From Xenopus tropicalis (Eukaryota > Chordata > Amphibia > Anura > Pipidae): a stretch of 64,000 nt of DNA. Each line of letters begins with the position of its first letter. Positions within the stretch are counted from its first letter, which is position 1. Positions 11,716 through 20,390 of this stretch are shown piece by piece. The DNA is taken from contig NC_030677.2 in NCBI RefSeq assembly GCF_000004195.4, forward strand, positions 199,022,743 through 199,086,742, written 5' to 3'. A program made the position numbers and the translations under genes. The notes beneath the pieces were generated by a model. That model was not told where the DNA came from. It did no database searches and saw nothing but the letters and a program-made list of their open reading frames with translations.

Positions 11716-12924
11716 TGCCAGGGCCTATTTGGAATCCCAGTCCGGACCTGGTTAGACAGATCTAACTTAAAATGATTTTGCTGTGATATCCAGTAACGTC
11801 TAAGAGTTCTACTGTCAACATATATATTCTGGTAGGGCAGGTTAGAAAACCCTCATTGGTACTTTGATGTAATCCTCTTCTATAGGCCCACAGTATAATC
11901 CAATTGTTGGCTCAAGAAAAACATTTAGGAGGCCATTTACTAAAGTTTTCTTTTTATTTACAATTCGGATTTTTAGCGCTAAAAGTTGCGGGGAAAAAGA
12001 GCCATGACTTTTTCGAGATTTACTATGTGTCCAAACGGTGAAAAATCCAAATTCGACAATTTGCCAGCTGAAAGTTGCCGAGATCATGTAGAAGCAGTAT
12101 TGAAGAAATGGCAGATGTCCCTTCCCTGGAGGATTCTTTTTTTGCTTTGAAACTTAAGAAGTTTCGGATTTTTGAAGCTGTTTTTTTGTGCAACAATTCA
12201 CAAAAATCAGTTTTCATGCAGCAAGTTGAAAAATTTGGATGTTACTAGACTTTCTGCTACCTTTCTTGTGGATTTTTTCAGTTCAGACTCTTTAGTCTTC
12301 ATGGAAATGAGTTTATTCAGTTTTGAATATATAATCCCCAGGCATTAAGCTGCAGTCAGGGTTCCTGACAGTTAAGGGGAAACCTATATCTAAGGCTATT
12401 ATAGAGAACAATAGTAATCCCATATGAATGCTAGTGAATTGTAGAAGTGAGGTAATATGAAAGAGGAATGTTTTGCAGTTAAAGGGCAGTGGCTGGTGTG
12501 CTTAGTGTAAAGCAGATTGGGGGGATTAGCGCAGAACAGGAACAGATCCTCATCCCTAAAGCAAACTGTTTGTAATCCTTTGCTCTCCAGAGGGCATATG
12601 TCACACGTCTCTCAGGATCCCCCCCAGCTAGCAGGCTTGCAGTTCACACAGAGACAGCTGGAGGGCCACATCTCTACTACTAAGTCTCCCTTTAGAAGGG
12701 CACATTTTTTAAAATATGTACCTTAAATGGATGATTTAAAAGGTGAAGGCAGGGCATTTGGCAAATAAAATAGGCACCACTTCTTTTAACTTTGACCCAT
12801 GCCCTGCACCTTCAAACATTGCTCTCCAAAACAGAGCAAAGAGACCAGTGTCCTACAGATGCAGCACTACCTGTGTTCAACAGAGCTGAATCCCTGAGGG
12901 GTGGGCTGGGGTGACATATATGCA
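11716..12924. other. No gene; dispersed repeat fragment near 11925-12250
   Basis: GGAGGCCATTTACTAAAG at about 11927 resembles the CATTTACTAA border seen at 37698, 49792 and 60481, so a MITE remnant is likely. No second terminus could be fixed. No gene recognised. Confidence 0.4.
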
Positions 12925-13427
12925 ATAGGGACAGGGCAGGCACTAAGGACAGGGCAGGCACTAGGGACAGGGCAGGCACTAGGGACAGGGCAGGCACTAA
13001 GGACAGGGCAGGCACTAGGGACAGGGCAGGCACTAGGCACAGGGCAGGCACTAAGGACAGGGCAGGCACTAGGGACAGGGCAGGCACTAAGGACAGGGCA
13101 GGCACTAAGGACAGGGCAGGCACTAAGGACAGGGCAGGCACTAAGGACAGGGCAGGCACTAGGGACAGGGCAGGCACTAGGCACAGGGCAGGCACTAAGG
13201 ACAGGGCAGGCACTAAGGACAGGGCAGGCACTAAGGACAGGGCAGGCACTAGGGACAGGGCAGGCACTAGGCACAGGGCAGGCACTAAGGACAGGGCAGG
13301 CACTAAGGACAGGGCAGGCACTAAGGACAGGGCAGGCACTAGGGACAGGGCAGGCACTAAGGACAGGGCAGGCACTAAGGACAGGGCAGGCACTAATGAC
13401 AGAGCAGGCACTAAGGACAGAGCAGTC
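12925..13427. repeat. 18-bp minisatellite, about 28 copies
   Basis: The unit is GGACAGGGCAGGCACTAA with a single common variant position (CTAAGGAC, CTAGGGAC, CTAGGCAC). Because 18 is a multiple of three, several frames stay open through the array, giving long repetitive phantom ORFs on both strands (183-199 aa). The last two units are slightly diverged (AATGACAGAG). Nothing indicates translation. Confidence 0.9.
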
Positions 13428-14285
13428 TATCATATGTTGGCACTCCACTTAGCACCTAGATTTCCAATCAGAACTCCAGAAGCAAGTGCTTTTTAAAATG
13501 ATCATTACTGTAAGGGGCATGTTTTTGCCTCTATAGACTTTGTACAGTGGTCCAGTGGTGTAACTATAAAGGATGCAGATTCCGCTATTGGGTTACCCAA
13601 GGGGGGCTGCTTACAGGTTTGCCATTAAGTTAATGCTACAGAGAAGGTAACCCCAATCCCTTTAGAAATAGTGTGCCTTGGCCACCTGACTATGCCCCTG
13701 TGGTTGACTACTTCTGAGGATTTGGGTGACTATCCAATGCATTTCAAAGGTGGGGGCAGGGGCACTGCTGCCATGAAGTGAGGGCAAAAGAGCCCTCCTT
13801 CCATTTTTAATCTGGGAATGTGGCTGTGCAATTGCACTCTCTGCACTAGCGATGACCCCCCCCTGGTACAGGAAAGATAAGTATTGGGGACAAGAGGGAG
13901 TGGCATCACAGGAGCCACCTCAAGGAGGTTCCTGGGTGAAAATCGCCTCTGGGTGGGGGTAAGTTGGGTGCAAATTACTGACATCAGTTGGCACATAGAC
14001 CTTTTCTTTGCCTCTGCCATCTGGAGTGGCATCCAGTGCTATAACTCATTAGATGGCAGTGGAGACCAGAATGCCTCTGTCCCCTTGTCACTGCTCTGGG
14101 CAAAATACCCCATAGAACAAATCAGACCGATCCCAAATTCAGTAGAAATTACATTTACAAAATAAAACCCTTGATTATATATCTTGAATGGATTCACTGT
14201 ATGCAAGAAACATTTTTGGGGGTAAGATGCCCTTTAATCTAATTGCATTTTCTATACAACTTATATAATATTTGATGTTTCTATA
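13428..14285. other. No gene; CAGTGGTGTAACTAT MITE at about 13553-13704
   Basis: CAGTGGTGTAACTATAAAGG at about 13553 and ACTATGCCCCTG near 13700 look like the two ends of a short hAT-type MITE. Target duplication is not clear. The rest of the interval shows no supported feature. Confidence 0.45.
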
Positions 14286-15219
14286 TACAGGTACAGGATC
14301 CGTTATCCAGAAAACTCCAAATTACAGGAAGGCCATCTCCCATAGACTTCATTATAAGCAAGTAATTCAACATTTTAACAATGATTCCCTTTTCTCTGTA
14401 ATAATAAAACAGTACCTGTACTTGATCCCAACTAAGATATTATTACCCCTTATTGGGGGCAGAACAGCCCTATTGGGTTTATTTCATGGTTAAATGATTC
14501 CCTTTTCTCTGTAATAATAAAACAGTACATGTACTTGATCCCAACTAAGATATAATTACCCCTTATTGGGGGCAGAACAGCCCTATTGGGTTTATTTAAT
14601 GGTTAAATGATTCCATTTTCTCTGTAATAATAAAACAGTACCTGTACTTGATCCCAACTAAGATATAATTACCCCTTATTGGGGGCAGAACAGCCCTATT
14701 GGGTTTATTTCATGGTTAAATGATTCCCTTTATCTCTGTAATAATAAAACAGTACCTGTACTTGATCCCAACTAAGATATAATTACCCCTTATTGGGGGC
14801 AGAACAGCCCTATTGGGTTTATTTCATGGTTAAATGATTCCCTTTTCTCTGTAATAATAAAACAGTACCTGTACTTGATCCCAACTAAGATATAATTACC
14901 CCTTATTGGGGGCAGAACAGCCCTATTGGGTTTATTTCATGGTTAAATGATTCCCTTTTCTCTGTAATAATAAAACAGTACCTGTACTTGATCCCAACTA
15001 AGATATAATTACCCCTTATTGGGGGCAGAACAGCCCTATTGGGTTTATTTCATGGTTAAATGATTCCCTTTTCTCTGTAATAATAAAACAGTACCTGTAC
15101 TTGATGCTAATTGAGCTGCATGAATCCATGTTGGTGGCAAAACAATCCTATTGGGTTTATTTCATGTTCATTTTCATTTTCATTTCATGCATTCTGGATA
15201 ACAGGTCCCATATCTGTAC
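14286..15219. mobile_element. MITE (TACAGGTATGGGA family) with six to seven 113-bp units
   Basis: The left end TACAGGTACAGGATCCGTTA and the right end ATAACAGGTCCCATATCTGTA bracket a forward array of the 113-bp unit (TTCCCTTTTCTCTGTAATAA ... GGGGGCAGAACAGCCC). Units differ by only a few substitutions, so expansion or homogenisation is recent. The last, partial unit diverges (GGTGGCAAAACAATCC), as in the unexpanded copy at 63546. Confidence 0.8.
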
Positions 15220-16252
15220 AGGTATATGCTTTTCATGCTAAATATTACTATATTATTTTTATTATATGGAGTTTTTTTTGTTTACCACTTTACCAGAGAG
15301 TATATTGATCCCCCAAGACCCCATGCAAGGCCTATACTAAATGCCATACATGTCTGTGTGATATTCACATGCCTAGTCCTGTGCTAGACTACTGATCTTT
15401 TAGATTTATGGATCTGATCTGTTGGTTCCCTGTGGTCCCTCGTGCCTCACTATAGAAATGAAAGGCGCCACTAATTACTGCTGATGACGTGCGGCAGAGG
15501 AGACCTTCATTCCCTCCACGTGCGAAACTCATTTGCAGTTATATCTCCGGCGGGGCCTTTATTATTATATTTTTTTTTCCCGCGATTGCCCGGAAATGAG
15601 TTCTTTTTAAATTCCAAGTGATTTTCATTTTCAGACGTGGATATCGAATGCCGCAATGTATAATTATTTTCATTGTGCTTTCCATTTAAGATTGGAACAG
15701 AACATACAAAACAAAACTCATTTTATTATAATTTCTGTATGGTAAAAACCACAAACTGAACACTTTTCTCAGAAAAAAATTAATGGTGACCTCACTGCAA
15801 ACAAATTAAAGATCTTTTCAGGCTGGGGGAAGATGCTTTGTGCACCCAAGGGTTTCTGCTGTTTAGTAATGGTTATGGGCTGATCAGAGAGGGTTCTGGT
15901 AGGTAAGGTTAGCAGGCATTTGAATTCCGGGGACAGATGTAGAGGTGAGCTGACCGTGCCACCAATTAAGATCTTATCTACAGATTCTTTTCTCTTATCG
16001 AAATTCACAGGTTTCCCCTGGGGAGCCATTTACTGTTCCGAAAACAGATAGCTGTATAAACACAGTGCCAACCTCAGGCTTAGAGCAGTATAAATACTGT
16101 GCTAGCTTCATATTTAATGCCTTAAAAACAAAGAGCAGTATAAAAGTAATGCTACATTGACATTTATTGACCTCAGAACACACAGCATTATAAATGCAGT
16201 GCCACCTTTACATTTAATACTACCAGAACACAGTGCTATAAATGCTATTTCC
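15220..16252. other. No gene; degenerate repeats of about 60 bp at 16030-16250
   Basis: From about 16030, blocks with GCAGTATAAATACTGTGC / CAGTGCTATAAATGC / ATATTTAATGCC recur every 60 or so bases (about four degenerate units), running into the 82-bp satellite. No coding region is seen. Confidence 0.45.
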
Positions 16253-17439
16253 CACTACTGTAAGCACCATCTCTCCACAGCCCCAGTCCCTTCCCAGAGG
16301 CTATTATCCCCCCACTGCTACTATAGGCACCATCTCTCCCTACTATACCTGCTATCCCACAGCCCCAGTCCCTTCCCAGAGGCTATTATCCCCCCACTGC
16401 TACTATAGGCACCATCTCTCCCTACTATACCTGCTATCCCACAGCCACAGTCCCTTCCCAGAGGCTATTATCCCCCCACTGCTACTATAGGCACCATCTC
16501 TCCCTACTATACCTGCTATCCCACAGCCCCAGTCCCTTCCCAGAGGCTATAATCCCACCACTGCTACTATAGGCACCATCTCTCCCTACTATACCTGCTA
16601 TCCCACAGCCCCAGTCCCTTCCCAGAGGCTATTATCCCCCCACTGCTACTATAGGCACCATCTCTCCCTACTATACCTGCTATCCCACAGCCACAGTCCC
16701 TTCCCAGAGGCTATTATCCCACTGCTACTATAGGCACCATCTCTCCCTACTATACCTGCTATCCCACAGCCACAGTCCCTTCCCAGAGGCTATTATCCCC
16801 CCACTGCTACTATAGGCACCATCTCTCCCTACTATACCTGCTATCCCACAGCCCCAGTCCCTTCCCAGAGGCTATAATCCCACCACTGCTACTATAGGCA
16901 CCATCTCTCCCTACTATACCTGCTATCCCACAGCCCCAGTCCCTTCCCAGAGGCTATTATCCCCCCACTGCTACTATAGGCACCATCTCTCCCTACTATA
17001 CCTGCTATCCCACAGCCACAGTCCCTTCCCAGAGGCTATTATCCCACTGCTACTATAGGCACCATCTCTCCCTACTATACCTGCTATCCCACAGCCACAG
17101 TCCCTTCCCAGAGGCTATTATCCCCCACTGCTACTATAGGCACCATCTCTCCCTACTATACCTGCTATCCCACAGCCACAGTCCCTTCCCAGAGGCTATT
17201 ATCCCACTGCTACTATAGGCACCATCTCTCCCTACTATACCTGCTATCCCACAGCCACAGTCCCTTCCCAGAGGCTATTATCCCCCCACTGCTACTATAG
17301 GCACCATCTCTCCCTACTATACCTGCTATCCCACAGCCACAGTCCCTTCCCAGAGGCTATTATCCCCCCACTGCTACTATAGGCACCATCTCTCCCTACT
17401 ATACCTGCTATCCCACAGCCCCAGTCCCTTCCCAGAGGC
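16253..17439. repeat. 82-bp satellite, first block (about 15 units), with a duplicated four-unit higher-order repeat
   Basis: The 82-bp unit runs CTCTCCCTACTATACCTGCT, then CACAGCCCCAGTCCCTTCC, CAGAGGCTATTATCCCCCC, ACTGCTACTATAGGCACCAT. Variants include CCCAG/CACAG, short TATTATCCCACTG (79 bp) and ATAATCCCACC. Variant order over about 16442-16766 (long-A, ATAAT-C, long-C, short-A) repeats exactly over about 16767-17091, an offset of 325 bp. The first unit is truncated. The block ends at CAGAGGC, 50 bases into a unit, where the first ORF1-only element begins. Confidence 0.9.
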
Positions 17440-17578
17440 CATTTGCTCATTGCTGTTGCTACTGAGTGGAGGTGCTCTGAGTGCTCTGTGGAGTTGTGAC
17501 TTTCTCCCGGGCCCGGCTGGGTCTGGGAGTTAGTTTTGTGGGGTTTTTTTCTCTGTTTTTGGTGCTTTTCCCTACTTG

Positions 17579-20188
17579 ATGGGGAAGAAAGCGATAAAAC
17601 CGTTTAGCCGGGTGGTGAAGACCCGTTTGAGCAGCAGGAGGGCTGCTGGATCTAACATTGTGGTGTCAGTAGAGCGCACTGCAAAGGGCAAAGTTTCCTG
17701 CTCTGTTAAAGCAAAGGAAAAGAAAAGCAAAAGTTGTTCCAAAAGCGGCATGGAGAGTGACTCTGAGGACCTGGACGCCGGTGTTGGAGTGACTGCAGGG
17801 AGCTGCGGAGCTACAACAGAGGCAGACCAGGAGGTGAGAGCAGAGTCTGATGGCTGCAAAATGGCTGCTGGCAGTGAGGAGCATGGAAGCCATGTGGCAA
17901 TGGTGGTTGCAGAAAGTGCTCTGACCAACCAGGAGATGGCTGCTGCCAGTGAGGAGCATGGAAACTGTGTGGCCCTGGAGGTTGCAGAGTGTGCTCTGAG
18001 TGACCAGGAAATGGCTGCTACCTGTGAGGTGCATGGAAACCGTGTGGCCCAGGAGAGTGAGCAGGTAATGGCTGCCAGGCCCCTGGGGAAGGCAGGGGAA
18101 ATGCACAAAGGGACTGAGACTGTTATACAATATGACACTATCATTAATGCTTTAAAGGAGCTGAGGTATTTGGAGGAGAAGCAAAGCAAGTTAAACAGAG
18201 ACATTGACAGACTGATAAAGAATCAGAAGTTGCTGAGAGGAGAGAGGAGGACTCAGTTCATCAAGGAGTTGGCTTTCCTCAATAAGGAACTGGAAGAGAC
18301 TGAGATTAACATTAAAGATATTCTGGCTGTTATAGAGCCATGGAAGGAGCTGTATGACAACAAGCAGAGATTTGAACAGATGAAGGAGGGCAATGTGACC
18401 GCTGAGAGACTGCTAAAAGTTGCTGAACTGCTGAAAGAGACTGAATACTCTAAAATTGTTGCAGAATATAGCGTTGCTACTGATATTGTGCATAGTAACG
18501 GTCTTTCCAATACTGATGGTGTGTGTGCAGCTGCTGTGAGTGCCGGGGGCAGTGTGGGGCAAGCGGCTGGGGTGCAGGTACATGCAGGTAATGCAATGTG
18601 TGTGACTGAGGGGGGAGGGGCAGTGAGTGCTGAGGCAGCTGAGGTGCAAGCGGCTGGGAGTGGTGCAGCTGAGGTGCAAGCGGCTGGGAGTGGTGCAGCT
18701 GAGGTGCAGGTGATTGCAGGTAATGCAACGTGTGTGACTGAGGGGGGAGGGGAAGGAAAAAATGTTGTTTATTCTGCTGGGGAAAGCAATGTGCATGGGG
18801 GGACTGAGAGTGTTGCTGGGGCTGCGGGGGGCAGTGTTTGGGAGGGAAGGAGATTCTTTGCACGTGAGCAGGATGAGGAGTTTGATGATGAGTTTGACAA
18901 GAGGAAGAATGTGGTGAAAATTAAGTGGGAGAAAGAGAGGGAGGATTTCCCGGGGCGCAGGTTTGTGGGCAGAAACATTATTAAGCAGTTGCTGGGTTTT
19001 ACCCCACAGGATGTTTATGCCTTGCTGAGTGTCACAGACACAGAGTTTGATTTAAGCTATAAGTTATCCCAAGGGTTAGAGGAGTTCTGGAGGCGGTACC
19101 ATCTGAGTAAAGGGGCCAAGGAGTGGGAGGGGTTTAGGGTAATCCCTGTGTCCAAACCCGAAACCAAACTGGTCACTATTATCATGAAGAGAGAGACAGT
19201 GCATAAGCAGGACATCCTCATATGGCTCCGGCGCCAGTGCACTGTCCTATCCCCCCTGGAGCCGGTGTTTGATGAGGAGGGATTCTGGGTAGGGGGGTAT
19301 AAAGTCCAAGTAAAACTGCATGTGGATCAGAATGTTCAGAAACATCTCCCAAATTCTTTTTTCATTGGGAAAGCAAGGGGTGTCTGTTTCTATGTGGGCC
19401 AGCCCAGGCTATGCTACAAATGTGGGTCCAACAGGCATTATGCTGTAAAGTGCAACATACAGAAATGTGCTTTGTGTGGGGAGACTGGGCACCCAAGCAA
19501 GGAGTGTGTAAAGGCCATAAAGTGTAACCTGTGTATGCAATCCGGCCATGCTTATAGGGCCTGCCCCGACGCCTGGCGCAACATTAGGAAGGCTTGTCCC
19601 AATCTGGAAAAAGTAATGAGTACCCCAATGCCAGGGGAGAACTTGCCCCAGACTGAAGGAGGGGGGGAGGAGAGGGCAGGTGGGGCAAAAGAGACAGACA
19701 GGGGGCGCCCAACAGAGGTGAGAGGGAAGGAGAGAGAGAACAAACAGGCAAAGGTACAGGCAGCCCAAGAGGAGGGAGGTGGAGGGGATGGTTGGATAGT
19801 GGTGGGCAGTAAATCTAATAAGGCTAAGGAGGCTCAGTGCCCAGGTGTAATTACCCTCCCAACTGAAAATAGGTTTGTTTTGCCAGGAGGGAAATCGTGG
19901 GGGGATTTAGCAGAGGAACAGGTAGAGATGGAGAGAATGGAGGAGGAGGAGGAGGAGAGGGAGAAAAGGAAAAGTCTCTCATCTGATATCATCTCCAGCA
20001 GGAAGAAGAGCAAGAGGGAAGGGGCTTTTCAGTCTCAGGGGGCAGAAAAGGAGTCACTGGAGGAAAGGGAGTTGGGGGAGGAAAGTGTGATGGAGAGTCA
20101 GGGGGCAGGTGTGCGGGTACAGGTTAAACGGTCTGCTGGGAAATGTTTAGACAAGTCTCAAAATAAGAAACATAAAGATGCCTCTTGA
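17579..20188 (+). CDS. ORF1/gag-like protein with coiled coil, ZCCHC3-type domain and three CCHC zinc knuckles
   Basis: An 869-residue protein starting MGKKAIKPFSRVV. The ATG at 17579 is chosen because all three copies keep the MGKKA start. The N-terminus holds diverged 25-30-residue repeats (pattern EMAA..EEHG..VALEVAE.AL..Q, about 95-165). A likely coiled coil follows (about 185-285, rich in E/K/L), then a linker with AAGSGAAEVQ repeats. A globular domain starts near REDFPGRRFVGRN (about 453-465) and includes LLGFTPQDVYALL, LEEFWRRYHL and DEEGFWVGGYKVQVKL. Three knuckles follow: C612-C615-H620-C625, C630-C633-H638-C643 and C649-C652-H657-C662. The tail is acidic then basic (EEEEEEREKRK, SRKKSKR), a possible nuclear signal. 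The order from the globular domain to the knuckles matches vertebrate ZCCHC3 and ORF1 proteins of Tx1-clade LINEs, which bind nucleic acid. It is about twice the length of ZCCHC3. No endonuclease or reverse transcriptase is encoded nearby. Confidence 0.85.
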   Translation: MGKKAIKPFSRVVKTRLSSRRAAGSNIVVSVERTAKGKVSCSVKAKEKKSKSCSKSGMESDSEDLDAGVGVTAGSCGATTEADQEVRAESDGCKMAAGSEEHGSHVAMVVAESALTNQEMAAASEEHGNCVALEVAECALSDQEMAATCEVHGNRVAQESEQVMAARPLGKAGEMHKGTETVIQYDTIINALKELRYLEEKQSKLNRDIDRLIKNQKLLRGERRTQFIKELAFLNKELEETEINIKDILAVIEPWKELYDNKQRFEQMKEGNVTAERLLKVAELLKETEYSKIVAEYSVATDIVHSNGLSNTDGVCAAAVSAGGSVGQAAGVQVHAGNAMCVTEGGGAVSAEAAEVQAAGSGAAEVQAAGSGAAEVQVIAGNATCVTEGGGEGKNVVYSAGESNVHGGTESVAGAAGGSVWEGRRFFAREQDEEFDDEFDKRKNVVKIKWEKEREDFPGRRFVGRNIIKQLLGFTPQDVYALLSVTDTEFDLSYKLSQGLEEFWRRYHLSKGAKEWEGFRVIPVSKPETKLVTIIMKRETVHKQDILIWLRRQCTVLSPLEPVFDEEGFWVGGYKVQVKLHVDQNVQKHLPNSFFIGKARGVCFYVGQPRLCYKCGSNRHYAVKCNIQKCALCGETGHPSKECVKAIKCNLCMQSGHAYRACPDAWRNIRKACPNLEKVMSTPMPGENLPQTEGGGEERAGGAKETDRGRPTEVRGKERENKQAKVQAAQEEGGGGDGWIVVGSKSNKAKEAQCPGVITLPTENRFVLPGGKSWGDLAEEQVEMERMEEEEEEREKRKSLSSDIISSRKKSKREGAFQSQGAEKESLEERELGEESVMESQGAGVRVQVKRSAGKCLDKSQNKKHKDAS

Positions 20189-20331
20189 TATGTGTATTAT
20201 AACAATCTGTAAGAAATAAGATGCTTTGGAGGGAGGTACGCTTTGTTTTTTGATGCAATATTGATTTATATGTATTTTTTGCTTGATTGAAATGTAATTG
20301 TGTTTTTTATTGTATTTGTTTAATATATTTT

Positions 20332-20337
20332 AATAAA
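20332..20337 (+). promoter_or_regulatory. AATAAA polyadenylation signal at the extreme 3' end of copy 1
   Basis: AATAAA lies only three bases before the junction with the satellite. The same hexamer sits at the same place in copies 2 and 3. Cleavage would fall in the flanking satellite, so a poly(A)-signalled transcript would carry satellite sequence at its 3' end. Function is inferred from the motif only. Confidence 0.5.
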
Positions 20338-20340
20338 ATT

Positions 20341-20390
20341 CTCTCCCTACTATACCTGCTATCCCACAGCCACACCCCCTTCCCAGAGGC
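20341..20390. repeat. Single 50-bp partial satellite unit between copies 1 and 2
   Basis: Bases 1-50 of the 82-bp unit (CTCTCCCTACTATACCTGCT to CCCAGAGGC) separate copy 1 from copy 2. It carries a few private changes (CACACCCCCTT). Its truncation point is the same one used before copies 1 and 3, so both junctions of the element are fixed relative to the satellite. Confidence 0.9.

Larger units (their letters stand above)
17440..20340 (+). mobile_element. ORF1-only retroelement-like unit, copy 1 (intact)
   Basis: This 2901-bp unit starts at CATTTGCTCATTGCTGTTGC directly after base 50 of a satellite unit. It ends at TTTTAATAAAATT, after which satellite resumes at unit base 1. It contains a leader of about 139 nt, one 869-codon ORF and a 152-nt 3' region. 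An AATAAA lies three bases from the end and no poly(A) tail follows. There is no terminal inverted repeat, no LTR and no reverse transcriptase. Boundaries are shared with copies 2 and 3. The best explanation is a non-autonomous LINE-like (half-element) insertion. A tandemly amplified retrogene is an alternative. Confidence 0.7.

Noticed and set aside
10935..11765. Repetitive frames of 100-133 aa in the G-rich array
   Set aside because: They are produced by the minisatellite. Frames shift with each G-run length change and appear on both strands.
12812..13452. Long open frames (183-199 aa) through the 18-bp repeat on both strands
   Set aside because: The unit length is a multiple of three, so open frames are automatic. 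Several frames are open at once and there is no start context or non-repeat domain.
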